From NCBI GenBank assembly GCA_963836695.1, contig CAWIKX010000010.1, positions 248,001-312,000 on the forward strand: 64,000 nucleotides of DNA, written 5' to 3'. This DNA is from Roseiarcus sp963836695 (GTDB lineage: Bacteria; Pseudomonadota; Alphaproteobacteria; Rhizobiales; Beijerinckiaceae). Both the position numbers and the translations under genes were made by a program. Shown here in pieces: positions 44,118 through 52,271 of this stretch (its first letter is position 1; the number at the start of each line of letters is the position of its first letter). The notes beneath the pieces are model-generated. The model was not told where the DNA came from, made no database searches, and worked only from the letters and a program-made list of their open reading frames with translations.

Positions 44118-45252
44118 GCTGCGCGCCGGCGTCGCTCGTCGCCGGAATCGGCTTCCGAAAGAGGTCGGTTCGCAGCGCGCGCGACGTCTCGTTATAGCCG
44201 AGGCGCCGCGCCGTCATCTCGAACCGGCGCCCGATCATCCAGGCGTAAGGCCCTGACCCCGCCATGCGTCGACCCCACTTGGCTTCATAGTCCTTGCCGT
44301 CGCGCATCGACTGCATGAGCGACACGGCCCGCTTGAGCCGATCGGGATAGTTCACTTGCAGCCATTCGCGGAACATGTCGCGCAATTCGCCGGGAAGCCT
44401 GAGCACGACGTAGCTTCCCTCGCGGGCGCCGGCGGAATAGGCGCGGGTCAGGATTGTCTCCAGTTCCTCGTCGTTAATCGCCGGAATGATCGGCGCGGCC
44501 ATGACGCCGGTGGGCACACCGGCGTCATTGAGCGCCTCGATCGCCTCGAGTTTCTTCTGCGGCGTCGGCGCGCGCGGCTCCATTTGGCGCGCGAGCGTGC
44601 GATCGAGCGTCGTCACCGAGAGAAAGACCTTGACCAAATTGTCGCGGGCCATCGGGGCCAAAAGGTCGAGGTCGCGCAGGATGAGGTTCGATTTGGTGAC
44701 GATCGAGAGGGGGTGGCGCGCTTTGGCCAGGGTCTCGATCAGCGACCGGGTGATGCGATATTGGCGTTCGATCGGCTGGTAGGGGTCGGTGTTGGCGCCG
44801 AAGGCGATGGGCGCTGGCTTATATTTGGGCGAGGCCAGCTCGCGCTCCAAGAGATCGGCGGCGCGCTCCTTGGCGAACAGGCGCGTTTCGAAATCGAGCC
44901 CGGCCGAGAGACCCATATAGGCGTGGCTTGGCCGCGCATAGCAGTAGAAGCAGCCATGCTCGCAGCCGCGATAAGGGTTGATCGACCGGTCGAACGAGAC
45001 ATCGGGCAACTCATTGCGAGTGATGATGGCCTTGGGCTTTTCCCAGGTGACCTCGGTCGCGAGCGGTTCCGGCGCCTCCTCCCGCGTCCACCCGTCGTCG
45101 AAGTCCTCGCGCTTCTCAAGCTCGAAACGGCCGGTGGCGTTGGTCGCCGCGCCGCGTCCGCGCCTAAGCTCGACGGGGAGAATCCGTTCGGCGATCGCCT
45201 CCGGGCGGTGGCGCGGGTCGACGGGTAGGGAGCGCATCAGGATCGCGTTCAT
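44104..45252 (-). CDS. PA0069-family radical SAM protein (SplB-related)
   Basis: A 382-residue iron-sulfur enzyme. The cluster motif C97-x3-C101-x2-C104 sits in NPYRGCEHGCFYCYARPSH. The barrel continues with APIAFGANTDPYQPIERQYR and PLSIVTKSNLILRDLDLL, typical of the PA0069/Rv2578c group related to spore photoproduct lyase. Its reaction is not established. An exact LexA-type GTTC-N7-GTTC site lies 27 bases before the start, which supports a DNA-damage role. The start could also be the ATG at 45237. Confidence 0.92.
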   Translation of the reverse strand: MNAILMRSLPVDPRHRPEAIAERILPVELRRGRGAATNATGRFELEKREDFDDGWTREEAPEPLATEVTWEKPKAIITRNELPDVSFDRSINPYRGCEHGCFYCYARPSHAYMGLSAGLDFETRLFAKERAADLLERELASPKYKPAPIAFGANTDPYQPIERQYRITRSLIETLAKARHPLSIVTKSNLILRDLDLLAPMARDNLVKVFLSVTTLDRTLARQMEPRAPTPQKKLEAIEALNDAGVPTGVMAAPIIPAINDEELETILTRAYSAGAREGSYVVLRLPGELRDMFREWLQVNYPDRLKRAVSLMQSMRDGKDYEAKWGRRMAGSGPYAWMIGRRFEMTARRLGYNETSRALRTDLFRKPIPATSDAGAQLSLF

Positions 45253-45278
45253 GGGCGTGTTCCGTAACGTGACGTCTG

Positions 45279-45293
45279 GAACAAATCATGAAC
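45279..45293 (-). promoter_or_regulatory. LexA (SOS) box before the radical SAM gene
   Basis: On the gene's strand the site reads GTTCATGATTTGTTC, an exact GTTC-N7-GTTC, the alphaproteobacterial LexA consensus. It ends 27 bases before the ATG of the radical SAM gene. Confidence 0.75.
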
Positions 45294-45682
45294 AAGAGAT
45301 AATCTCGCCCGTCCGCGACGTCAAGACCACGTGGCTGCGGGGCCTTCCGACGTCCCGGACGAGACTAAACGCTATCCACCCTGGATGCGAATGCGAACCG
45401 CGACCGACTTCGATGCGTCGAGCGCCAGGTCGGCGTCCTCAAGGTCACGCGGTTTGCCCTGCCCGCGGCTGGCCCTCGCCGAAGGGCAGATCGCGTCGCT
45501 CGTCAGCGACGCGGAAGATGGCGGTCGTGGTGCCAAAGAGGAATGAGCCGGTTCATCTCTGGGTTGTAACTGGCGAGGCACGCCTTGAACCCGGTGCGGG
45601 CGCGGCTGGTCGAAGAGGCGGAGGACTGGCGCCGCGTAAATCTCGTCTTAGTCCCGTAGCCACCGCAATTCGTAGCCCCGGA
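45294..45682. other. Intergenic region between radical SAM gene and PI-PLC gene
   Basis: About 390 bases without a supported gene. Open frames in both directions are arginine-rich and have no ribosome sites I trust. It may contain decayed coding sequence but nothing I can identify. The PI-PLC gene ends at its right edge. Confidence 0.4.
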
Positions 45683-46708
45683 TCAGGGATATGGACTACA
45701 AAGTAAATCGAAGCAGTTGACTGCAAACCTCTCGTATAGGCCGACAAAATCCATCAGCAGGACATTCGGGACTGCGACCGCCTTCGTCTTTGTATTCTCG
45801 CCAACAGGAACGGCGATCCCTTTCGTCCACCATGTCACGAATGCGTTTACGAAAACCGGGTTGAGGTAACCCGCGCCCGTGAAGTTCTGGCTGTGGTCGC
45901 CATCGGGTAAAGTCATATTGGTGTATTTTAGAACAGCTTGAGTGACCCAGAACTTGTTTGGGTCGCGGTGGTGGCTACCGGGAGGCGGCGTCAAGTAGTT
46001 CTGTTGGTCCTCCAAAGTGTAATCGCGCAGTGTTTCCCAGCTGCGAGACGGCAGAAAAGCGTATTCCGAGTAGTGGTCGCGCCACCAGGCGCTCCGTGGC
46101 CAGATTTCGGGATCTTGAAGCGAGGACTCGCCGTCGTCGCTGAAAATCACGATGACTCGATGTTTGCTAGCGATGCATTCGCCGTAGGTCGGAATTGCAG
46201 CCACAGGCGGGGGCAACAGGAGCGAGCCAAAATCTCGCTTGATGCAAGCGATCAGCTCCTTCCAGTAATCCTTCGCATAATACGTCTGATTCCAATGGAG
46301 TACAAAATCGCCAAAATTCAGGATCACGATTTCCCCAACATGACTGTCGCAAAATTCCCTGATCTGTTTGAACAGATAATTCGTGTTCGGATCCAGGACT
46401 TTGGCAGTATAGGGGTTGTCCCGCGAGTGGTCGGAGCCATGGTGGGAGAAATACACGAATTCATCGACGATCAAGCGGAAGTCAAAATAGCGGACGCCCA
46501 ATTCCAGCTGCTCCGCGATTGATGCCCGCTGTGTCCGGCTTCTCGCGTTGATCTTTCCGTAGGAGCCGGCGTCGTGGCTCCCCGGCAGCGGGAACTGGCA
46601 AAGCGACATCGGTTTCACGTAATTCCTGAGAGCCGCAGCGTCTCTCATCCAGTTCGCCGTATCCACTTTAGGCCCTTGCCGTGGAACAGCCTGAATACCC
46701 GTCTCCAT
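45683..46708 (-). CDS. Phosphatidylinositol-specific phospholipase C-like protein
   Basis: A 341-residue protein with the PI-PLC X-domain. The first catalytic His is H45 in PLPGSHDAGSYG, the FDFRL strand lies near 76-80, and the second catalytic His is in VYFSHHGSDHS near 89-90, as in bacterial PI-PLCs. No signal peptide is evident at the chosen start, so it may be cytoplasmic or use another route. It could cleave phosphatidylinositol or GPI-like lipids. Its base composition is lower in GC than its neighbours, which suggests acquisition. No partner genes are near. Confidence 0.85.
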   Translation of the reverse strand: METGIQAVPRQGPKVDTANWMRDAAALRNYVKPMSLCQFPLPGSHDAGSYGKINARSRTQRASIAEQLELGVRYFDFRLIVDEFVYFSHHGSDHSRDNPYTAKVLDPNTNYLFKQIREFCDSHVGEIVILNFGDFVLHWNQTYYAKDYWKELIACIKRDFGSLLLPPPVAAIPTYGECIASKHRVIVIFSDDGESSLQDPEIWPRSAWWRDHYSEYAFLPSRSWETLRDYTLEDQQNYLTPPPGSHHRDPNKFWVTQAVLKYTNMTLPDGDHSQNFTGAGYLNPVFVNAFVTWWTKGIAVPVGENTKTKAVAVPNVLLMDFVGLYERFAVNCFDLLCSPYP

Positions 46709-47021
46709 CCCGCGCGCCTTTCAGAAAAGATCTTCGCTTCAGGCTCAACAATCAGCCTTTGGTAAGGTCTGAGTTCCTGCTCTGCGAGTCAAGGCGTGTC
46801 CGGGGTTCAGGACATATGAGAGGGCCCGGTCCCGGCGCCCGAGGGAGGCGCTCAGCCGAAGTCACTCGGAACTACCGGGGATTGCGTGGGATTTTCAGTC
46901 CGGCTTTCCTTGCCCCGCTCGGCGGCGTCGCGATTTCGGGCCCTCCTCCGGCTCACCGGGGACCGGACATTCTCCGCCGCGAAGTCTCGCGTCTTTCCGA
47001 CCCGCAAGCGCCGGAATTCGG
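46709..47021. other. Intergenic region upstream of the htpG promoter
   Basis: About 310 bases between the divergent PI-PLC and htpG genes. The htpG frame is open back to 46886, but that extension has no family similarity. No other gene is supported. Confidence 0.4.
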
Positions 47022-47050
47022 CTTGCATCGACGCGGCAGCGCCCCGATAT
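47022..47050 (+). promoter_or_regulatory. Sigma-32 (RpoH) promoter for htpG
   Basis: CTTGCAT at 47022-47028, a 13-base spacer and CCCCGATAT at 47042-47050 match the heat-shock consensus. The spacing is the same as at grpE. Transcription would begin about 57 bases before the TTG start. Confidence 0.75.
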
Positions 47051-47113
47051 GCGGTTCGCCGCGCCCGTCTTCGGCTGGCGTTTCCGATTTCAACATCCTC
47101 GAGAGGCTCCAAC

Positions 47114-49018
47114 TTGACCGCCGACGCCCAGACCCCGACCAGCGAAGCCGCCACCCAGAGCTTCGAGGCCGATGTTTCGCGCCTGCTGCAACTCATGGTC
47201 CATTCGGTCTATTCCGACCGGGAGATCTTCGTCCGCGAACTCGTCTCCAACGCGGCCGACGCTTGCGAGAAGCTGCGCTACGAATCGATCGCCAAGCCTG
47301 AACTGATCGAGGACGGCGAGCCGTTCGCGATCACCGTCACGATCAATCCGGACGCCAAGACGCTGACCTTCTCGGACAATGGCGTTGGCATGACCCGCGA
47401 AGACCTGACACAGGGCTTGGGCACGATCGCCCGCTCCGGGACCAAGGCCTTCCTGGATAAACTGGCGGCGGAAGACGCGAGCAAGGAGGCTTCCGCCCTG
47501 ATTGGGCAGTTCGGCATCGGCTTCTATTCGTCTTTTATGGTGGCTGACGAAGTCACGGTCGCCACCCACCGCGCCGGGACGAACGAGGCTTGGCGCTGGA
47601 CCTCGGACGGCAAGGGCGACTTCACCATTGCGCCGCTCCCCCTCGAAAACGCGCCGAAGCGCGGCACCAGCGTCACCCTGCACCTGAACGACGCCTCGCA
47701 GGAGTTCCTCCAGCCGCGGACGCTCGAGCGCATTGTGCGCGATCATTCCGGCGCGGTCGCGGTCCCGATCGACCTCATCGAGAAACTCGGCGCGGAAAAG
47801 CGCCGCATCGCCGACGGCGCGGCGATTTGGGCTAAGCCCAAGTCCGAGGTGACGGCGGAAGAGTACACGGAATTCTATCGCGGCCTGGCCGGCCAGTTCG
47901 ACGAGCCCGCGCTCACCCTGCATTGGCGCGCCGAGGGCCGGCACGAATACACGGTGCTCGCCTTCGTGCCCGGCTCGCGGCCGTTCGACCTGTTCGACCC
48001 TTCGCGAAAGGGGCGCAACAAGCTTTATGTGCGCCGCGTGCTGATCACTGAGGACGCCGACCTACTCCCCGGCTGGCTGCGTTTCGTCCGCCTTGTGGTC
48101 GACAGCGCCGATCTGCCGCTCAATGTCTCACGCGAGCTGATCCAGAAGAGCGACGTGTTCGCGGCAATCCGCAAAGGCGTGACCAACCGCGTGGTGCAGG
48201 AGCTCGGCAAGCTCGCGGAAGCCGAGCCCGAGAAGTTCGCCAAGGTCTGGGAGCATTTCGGCTCCGTCATCAAGGAAGGCCTGTACGAGGACCCGGAACG
48301 CCGCGACGGCCTGTTCAAGATCGCCCGTTTCGTCACCACAGCCAATCCAGCGGGCGAGCGGACGCTCGCGCAATATGTGGCCGCGCTTCGCGAGAACCAG
48401 ACGGCGATCTATTATCTCACTGGCGACGACGCCAAGCGCTTGGGCGCAAGCCCGCAGCTCGAAGGATTCAAGGCGCGGGGCGTCGAGGTGCTGCTGCTTT
48501 CGGATCCGGTCGACGCGTTCTGGGTCTCGACGGCGGCGGGCTTCGACGGCAAGCCGTTCAAGTCGGTGAGCCAGGGCGCAGCCGACATCAAGTCGATCGC
48601 TCTCGTCGAGGGGGCGAATGCGCCAGCCGAGGCGAGCGGCGAAGTGGCGACGCTGTTTGCCTTCTTCAAGCAGACGCTTGGGGACGAAGTCGCGGAGGTT
48701 CGCGCATCGGACCGCCTCACCGACAGCGTCGCTTGTCTGATAGCGCCGGAGTTTGGCCCCGACCGTCAGCTCGAGAAGATGCTCGCCGCGCATGGGCGGA
48801 TCGGCGAGCGCGCGAAGCCCATTCTCGAGCTCAATCCCACGCATCCGCTGACCCTCGCGCTCGCCGGGCGGTTCAGGCAAGGCACAGACAAGCCGCTGAT
48901 CGAGGATGCGGCGTGGCTGGTGCTCGACGAGGCGCGGCTCATGGAAGGCGCGAGCGTCGAGAATCCGTCGGCTTTTGGCGCGCGCTTGCGCCGGGTGATG
49001 GAAAAGGCGCTGGGGTAG
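47114..49018 (+). CDS. htpG: Hsp90-family chaperone HtpG
   Basis: A 634-residue ATP-dependent chaperone. The GHKL ATPase domain shows LVSNAADACEKLRYES, the DNGVGM loop, GTIARSGTKAFL and LIGQFGIGFYSSFMVADEV. The middle domain has LYVRRVLITEDADLLPGWLRF, and the C-terminal dimerisation domain ends at RRVMEKALG. The TTG at 47114 is chosen because GAGAGG precedes it and the family sequence (SFEADVSRLLQLMVHSVYS) begins soon after. A heat-shock promoter lies upstream. Confidence 0.96.
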   Translation: MTADAQTPTSEAATQSFEADVSRLLQLMVHSVYSDREIFVRELVSNAADACEKLRYESIAKPELIEDGEPFAITVTINPDAKTLTFSDNGVGMTREDLTQGLGTIARSGTKAFLDKLAAEDASKEASALIGQFGIGFYSSFMVADEVTVATHRAGTNEAWRWTSDGKGDFTIAPLPLENAPKRGTSVTLHLNDASQEFLQPRTLERIVRDHSGAVAVPIDLIEKLGAEKRRIADGAAIWAKPKSEVTAEEYTEFYRGLAGQFDEPALTLHWRAEGRHEYTVLAFVPGSRPFDLFDPSRKGRNKLYVRRVLITEDADLLPGWLRFVRLVVDSADLPLNVSRELIQKSDVFAAIRKGVTNRVVQELGKLAEAEPEKFAKVWEHFGSVIKEGLYEDPERRDGLFKIARFVTTANPAGERTLAQYVAALRENQTAIYYLTGDDAKRLGASPQLEGFKARGVEVLLLSDPVDAFWVSTAAGFDGKPFKSVSQGAADIKSIALVEGANAPAEASGEVATLFAFFKQTLGDEVAEVRASDRLTDSVACLIAPEFGPDRQLEKMLAAHGRIGERAKPILELNPTHPLTLALAGRFRQGTDKPLIEDAAWLVLDEARLMEGASVENPSAFGARLRRVMEKALG

Positions 49019-49133
49019 GATGCGCAGCTGACAGTCGATTGGCGACGCCAATTCGGCGGCGGCGCCGCTAAGCCCTTGCTCCGCGAGCGCGCCTTTGCCA
49101 AAAGGAGCGCCCACCCCCGGAGACATCTTTGCA

Positions 49134-50330
49134 GTGACCATCGCCATCCAGCCCGCCTTCGAGCGCATCGGCGAGGAAAACGCCTTTGCGGTGCTGGCGA
49201 GGGCGGCTGAGTTGCAGCGCCAGGGGCGCGACATCATCAATCTCGGTATCGGTCAGCCCGATTTCAAAACGCCCCCGCATATCGTCGAGGCGGCCGTCAA
49301 AGCTTTGCGCGACGGCGAGCACGGCTATACGGACGCGACGGGCATTGCGCCCTTGCGCGAGGCGGTGGCGGAGGACTTGCACCGGCGGCTCGGGGCCGAC
49401 GTCTCGCCGGATTCTGTGCTCATCGTCCCCGGCGGCAAGGTGACCATGTTCATGGCCATCATGATGTTCGGCGAGAAGGGCGCCGATATCGTCTACCCCG
49501 ACCCCGGCTTTCCAATCTATCGCTCGATGATCGAGTTCAGCGGCGCACGGCCGATCCCAGCGCCGATGCGCGAAGCGAACGGCTTCGCCTTTTCAGCCGA
49601 TGAAGCACTGAAGCTGATAACGCCGGAGACCCGCCTCGTCATCCTCAATTCGCCCGCCAATCCGACCGGAGGCGTCACGCCGAAAGAGGAAATCGACAAG
49701 CTCGTCGCGGGCCTTGCCCGCTTCCCGAATGCGGCGATCATGTCGGATGAGATCTACGGCCAGCTGACCTACGACGGCCTCACGCATCAGACGCTGCTCG
49801 CCTATCCGGAGATCCGCGATCGGCTCATCCTGCTCGACGGCTGGTCGAAGACGTACGCCATGACCGGATGGCGGCTCGGCTACTCCGTATGGCCAAAAGC
49901 TTGGCGTGACGTTGCGCGAAAGCTCGCGGTCAACTCATATTCTTGCGTCAATGCGTCGGCACAGTTTGCCGGGATCGCGGCGCTGAACGGGCCTCAAGAC
50001 TCGGTTGACGCCATGCGCGCGGAATTCGACCGCCGGCGCAGAGCGGTCACGGCCGGGCTCAATCGTCTTCCAGGCGTGAGCGCCGTGACGCCGAAAGGCG
50101 CATTCTATGCTTTTCCCAATATCTCGCGCACCGGTTGGAAGGCGAAGCCTCTCGCCTCGGCGCTGTTGCAGGACGCGGGCGTGGCCACGATCGGCGGCCC
50201 CGACTTCGGCGTCCATGGCGAAGGCTATCTGCGGCTCTCCTACGCCAACTCGCTGGAAAACATCGAACGTGCGCTCGACCGCATGGCCGACTTTCTATCT
50301 CGCCCCGCGCGAGCCGTCTCGAGCCTGTGA
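49134..50330 (+). CDS. Class I/II pyridoxal-phosphate aminotransferase
   Basis: A 398-residue fold-type I aminotransferase close to aspartate aminotransferases of the 1-gamma type. Visible motifs are NLGIGQPDFKTP, GYTDATGIAPLREAVA, NSPANPTGGV, SDEIYGQLTY and the PLP-lysine region DGWSKTYAMTGWRLGY. I chose GTG 49134 (GGAGA upstream, MTIAIQPAFERIG); the frame is open to 49095. It follows htpG by 115 bases. Substrate specificity cannot be fixed from sequence. Confidence 0.92.
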   Translation: MTIAIQPAFERIGEENAFAVLARAAELQRQGRDIINLGIGQPDFKTPPHIVEAAVKALRDGEHGYTDATGIAPLREAVAEDLHRRLGADVSPDSVLIVPGGKVTMFMAIMMFGEKGADIVYPDPGFPIYRSMIEFSGARPIPAPMREANGFAFSADEALKLITPETRLVILNSPANPTGGVTPKEEIDKLVAGLARFPNAAIMSDEIYGQLTYDGLTHQTLLAYPEIRDRLILLDGWSKTYAMTGWRLGYSVWPKAWRDVARKLAVNSYSCVNASAQFAGIAALNGPQDSVDAMRAEFDRRRRAVTAGLNRLPGVSAVTPKGAFYAFPNISRTGWKAKPLASALLQDAGVATIGGPDFGVHGEGYLRLSYANSLENIERALDRMADFLSRPARAVSSL

Positions 50331-50341
50331 CGAGCTTTCTC

Positions 50342-50776
50342 ATGTCCTTTTGCGTAACGAAGGTAATGATACGACTACTCGTGTTTGCCGCCGCAATCGG
50401 CTTCTCTACGTTCGCACGAGCCGACGCCACGAGCCCGTCGCAAACGGCCTGCGACGCCGCCAAGATTGGCGCCCGCGAACTTGCCGAGTGCCTGAGAACC
50501 AATGCCGATCGGGCCGACAGAGAACTCGCGGTGGCCGTCGAGGGGGCGATCAAATCGATCGAAGCGCGCCAGGGCCTCTTATCCTCGCAGAAGGGGCGTT
50601 GGCGCCGCTCGCTCAGTGACGCCCAGGGGCAATGGGTTGCGTGGCGCGATTCGGAATGCCAGGACGTTGCGCCTTTCGAAGCGGGGATGGACGCGAAGGC
50701 TGGTGATCCGCGCCTGCGCTGCATCATCGACTACGACGCCCAGCGCGTGTCGAGCCTTAAGGCCCGCTATCCTTGA
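50342..50776 (+). CDS. Secreted LprI/DUF1311-domain protein
   Basis: A 144-residue periplasmic protein with signal segment MIRLLVFAAAIGFSTFARA, reached from ATG 50342 or the nearer ATG 50366. The mature part has two Cys in TACDAAKIGARELAECL and the family core QGQWVAWRDSECQ, as in lysozyme-inhibitor LprI-type proteins. It starts 11 bases after the aminotransferase gene and could share its transcript. Inhibition of lysozyme has been shown for only some relatives. Confidence 0.78.
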   Translation: MSFCVTKVMIRLLVFAAAIGFSTFARADATSPSQTACDAAKIGARELAECLRTNADRADRELAVAVEGAIKSIEARQGLLSSQKGRWRRSLSDAQGQWVAWRDSECQDVAPFEAGMDAKAGDPRLRCIIDYDAQRVSSLKARYP

Positions 50777-50853
50777 GTTGCAATCCTCCGCGCTCTGGGA
50801 ATCGGTTTCCGCCCACGCCTATGCCGGCGCAACGCCGTTGAAGGAGGTCAGCT

Positions 50854-51837
50854 TTGGCGGCTCTTGAAGGCCTGGGCTACGTCGTCGATTGGTTCGATCG
50901 CGGATCCTATAGACGCGAGGACCCGGCCGAGGTTGCTCGCCTGCGCGCCCGAGACGATGCGCGCGCCCTTCTCATCGCTCGCGACATGCCGGTGTTGCGC
51001 AATGCCGAGAACGGACCCGATCCGCTCTTAGCCATGCGCGAGATCGAAGCGCTTGGCGGAGCGCAAGTGGAAGCGCTGCTGGGTCTCGCGCCCAACGGCG
51101 CGCCGATCTTCATCGCTCTTTTGGCAGACGAAGCTGTCGAACTTCGCTCGGATACTAGCGACGGCTTCCTGGATCGGCGGATTTTGGTCGTGCCGGGTCG
51201 CGAAGACCTGAAGCTTATCGACCTGCGATCAATAGCGATGGGGGCGCTCGTCCCGCAAGAGCAGGCGGCGATGTTGGCGGCGGCCAAGGCGTTGATGCAT
51301 TGGCATGCGCGCCATCGCTTCTGCTCAAATTGCGGGACGCTTACTGAGGTCGCGGTGGCCGGCTGGAGACGGGATTGCCCAGTGTGCAAAACGATGCACT
51401 TTCCGCGCACCGATCCGGTCGTCATCATGCTTGCAGTCGACGGGGATGCTTGCCTGCTCGGTCGCCAACCGAGATTTCCGAAGGGGATGTACTCCGCGCT
51501 GGCCGGTTTCGTCGAGCCCGGAGAAACTATCGAGGCTGCGGTCAGGCGCGAAGTCCGCGAGGAGGCGGCTGTCGTCTGCGGCGCGGTCCAGTATTTCGCC
51601 TCCCAGCCATGGCCCTTTCCCACCTCTTTGATGATCGGCTGCTTTGCTGAAGCCGAAAGCCGAACCATGGAGATCGATCGCGTCGAGCTGGAAGACGCTC
51701 GCTGGTTCAGCCGCGAAGAGGCAATCGCACTTGTCGAACGCCGGCACCCCGACAGCCTAACGGCTCCCACCTCGATGGCAATTGCGCATCACCTGCTAAA
51801 GCGCTGGGCCTATAAGGCAGTCACCTTCGAGCAATGA
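50854..51837 (+). CDS. nudC: NAD(H) pyrophosphatase NudC
   Basis: Nudix hydrolase that cleaves NADH and removes NAD caps from RNA. The 327-residue protein has the zinc ribbon C157-x2-C160 and C175-x2-C178, the Nudix box GFVEPGETIEAAVRREVREE, and the NudC-specific SQPWPFPTS. The usual Gly near the end of the Nudix box is Ala here (EEAAV). It starts with TTG, with GAAGGAGG shortly upstream. Confidence 0.95.
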   Translation: MAALEGLGYVVDWFDRGSYRREDPAEVARLRARDDARALLIARDMPVLRNAENGPDPLLAMREIEALGGAQVEALLGLAPNGAPIFIALLADEAVELRSDTSDGFLDRRILVVPGREDLKLIDLRSIAMGALVPQEQAAMLAAAKALMHWHARHRFCSNCGTLTEVAVAGWRRDCPVCKTMHFPRTDPVVIMLAVDGDACLLGRQPRFPKGMYSALAGFVEPGETIEAAVRREVREEAAVVCGAVQYFASQPWPFPTSLMIGCFAEAESRTMEIDRVELEDARWFSREEAIALVERRHPDSLTAPTSMAIAHHLLKRWAYKAVTFEQ

Positions 51838-52271
51838 TACCGGGGATTGGAATTGCTCGGGTCGAAGGCGCGGAGAAACGCCCCGGGCCCTTGGGGCCGC
51901 GCAATTCGAACTGGGGATCTGTCGAATTCCGTATAAGAGCGGAGGTCAGCCTTACGGGCAAAAAAAGAGCGGATCGGCTAGGAGGGGGCCCGCCGATCCG
52001 CTAGCCTTCGTGGAATACATTCGGCCCGTCTTGGCGCTCGGGGGCTGGGGGGCAAGAAAACCGAGCTAACCGCGAACCGATTCCACGGGGGCACTGTCTA
52101 AACATGATCCCGCGTTGCGGCATGCGCTTGACGACAAACTGGCCAAACTAAGGCACTTGGTAAAAAATTCTTTGCCTTCATCAAACCACTTAAGGTTCGA
52201 GCAAATCAGAGATCACGAATAGTTGACAACGTTGGCCACCAACCTCTGCGGCTCTGCCGGGACCTCAGATT
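51838..52271. other. Intergenic region with a leftward terminator
   Basis: About 430 bases between convergent nudC and the D,D-carboxypeptidase gene. The only clear element is the hairpin at 51968-52002. The 270 bases between the carboxypeptidase stop and that terminator are more AT-rich and could be a long 3' untranslated region or a small RNA; no coding frame is supported. Confidence 0.45.
51959..52002 (-). terminator. Intrinsic terminator, leftward
   Basis: AGCGGATCGGC and GCCGATCCGCT form a perfect 11-bp stem (51968-51978 and 51992-52002). On the minus strand the stem is followed by CTTTTTTT, a classical rho-independent terminator for the carboxypeptidase transcript. Confidence 0.85.

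Noticed and set aside
45247..45262. A second LexA-like site GTTC...GTTC at the start of the radical SAM gene
   Set aside because: The spacer is 8 bases rather than 7 and it overlaps the start codon; the exact site at 45279-45293 is sufficient.
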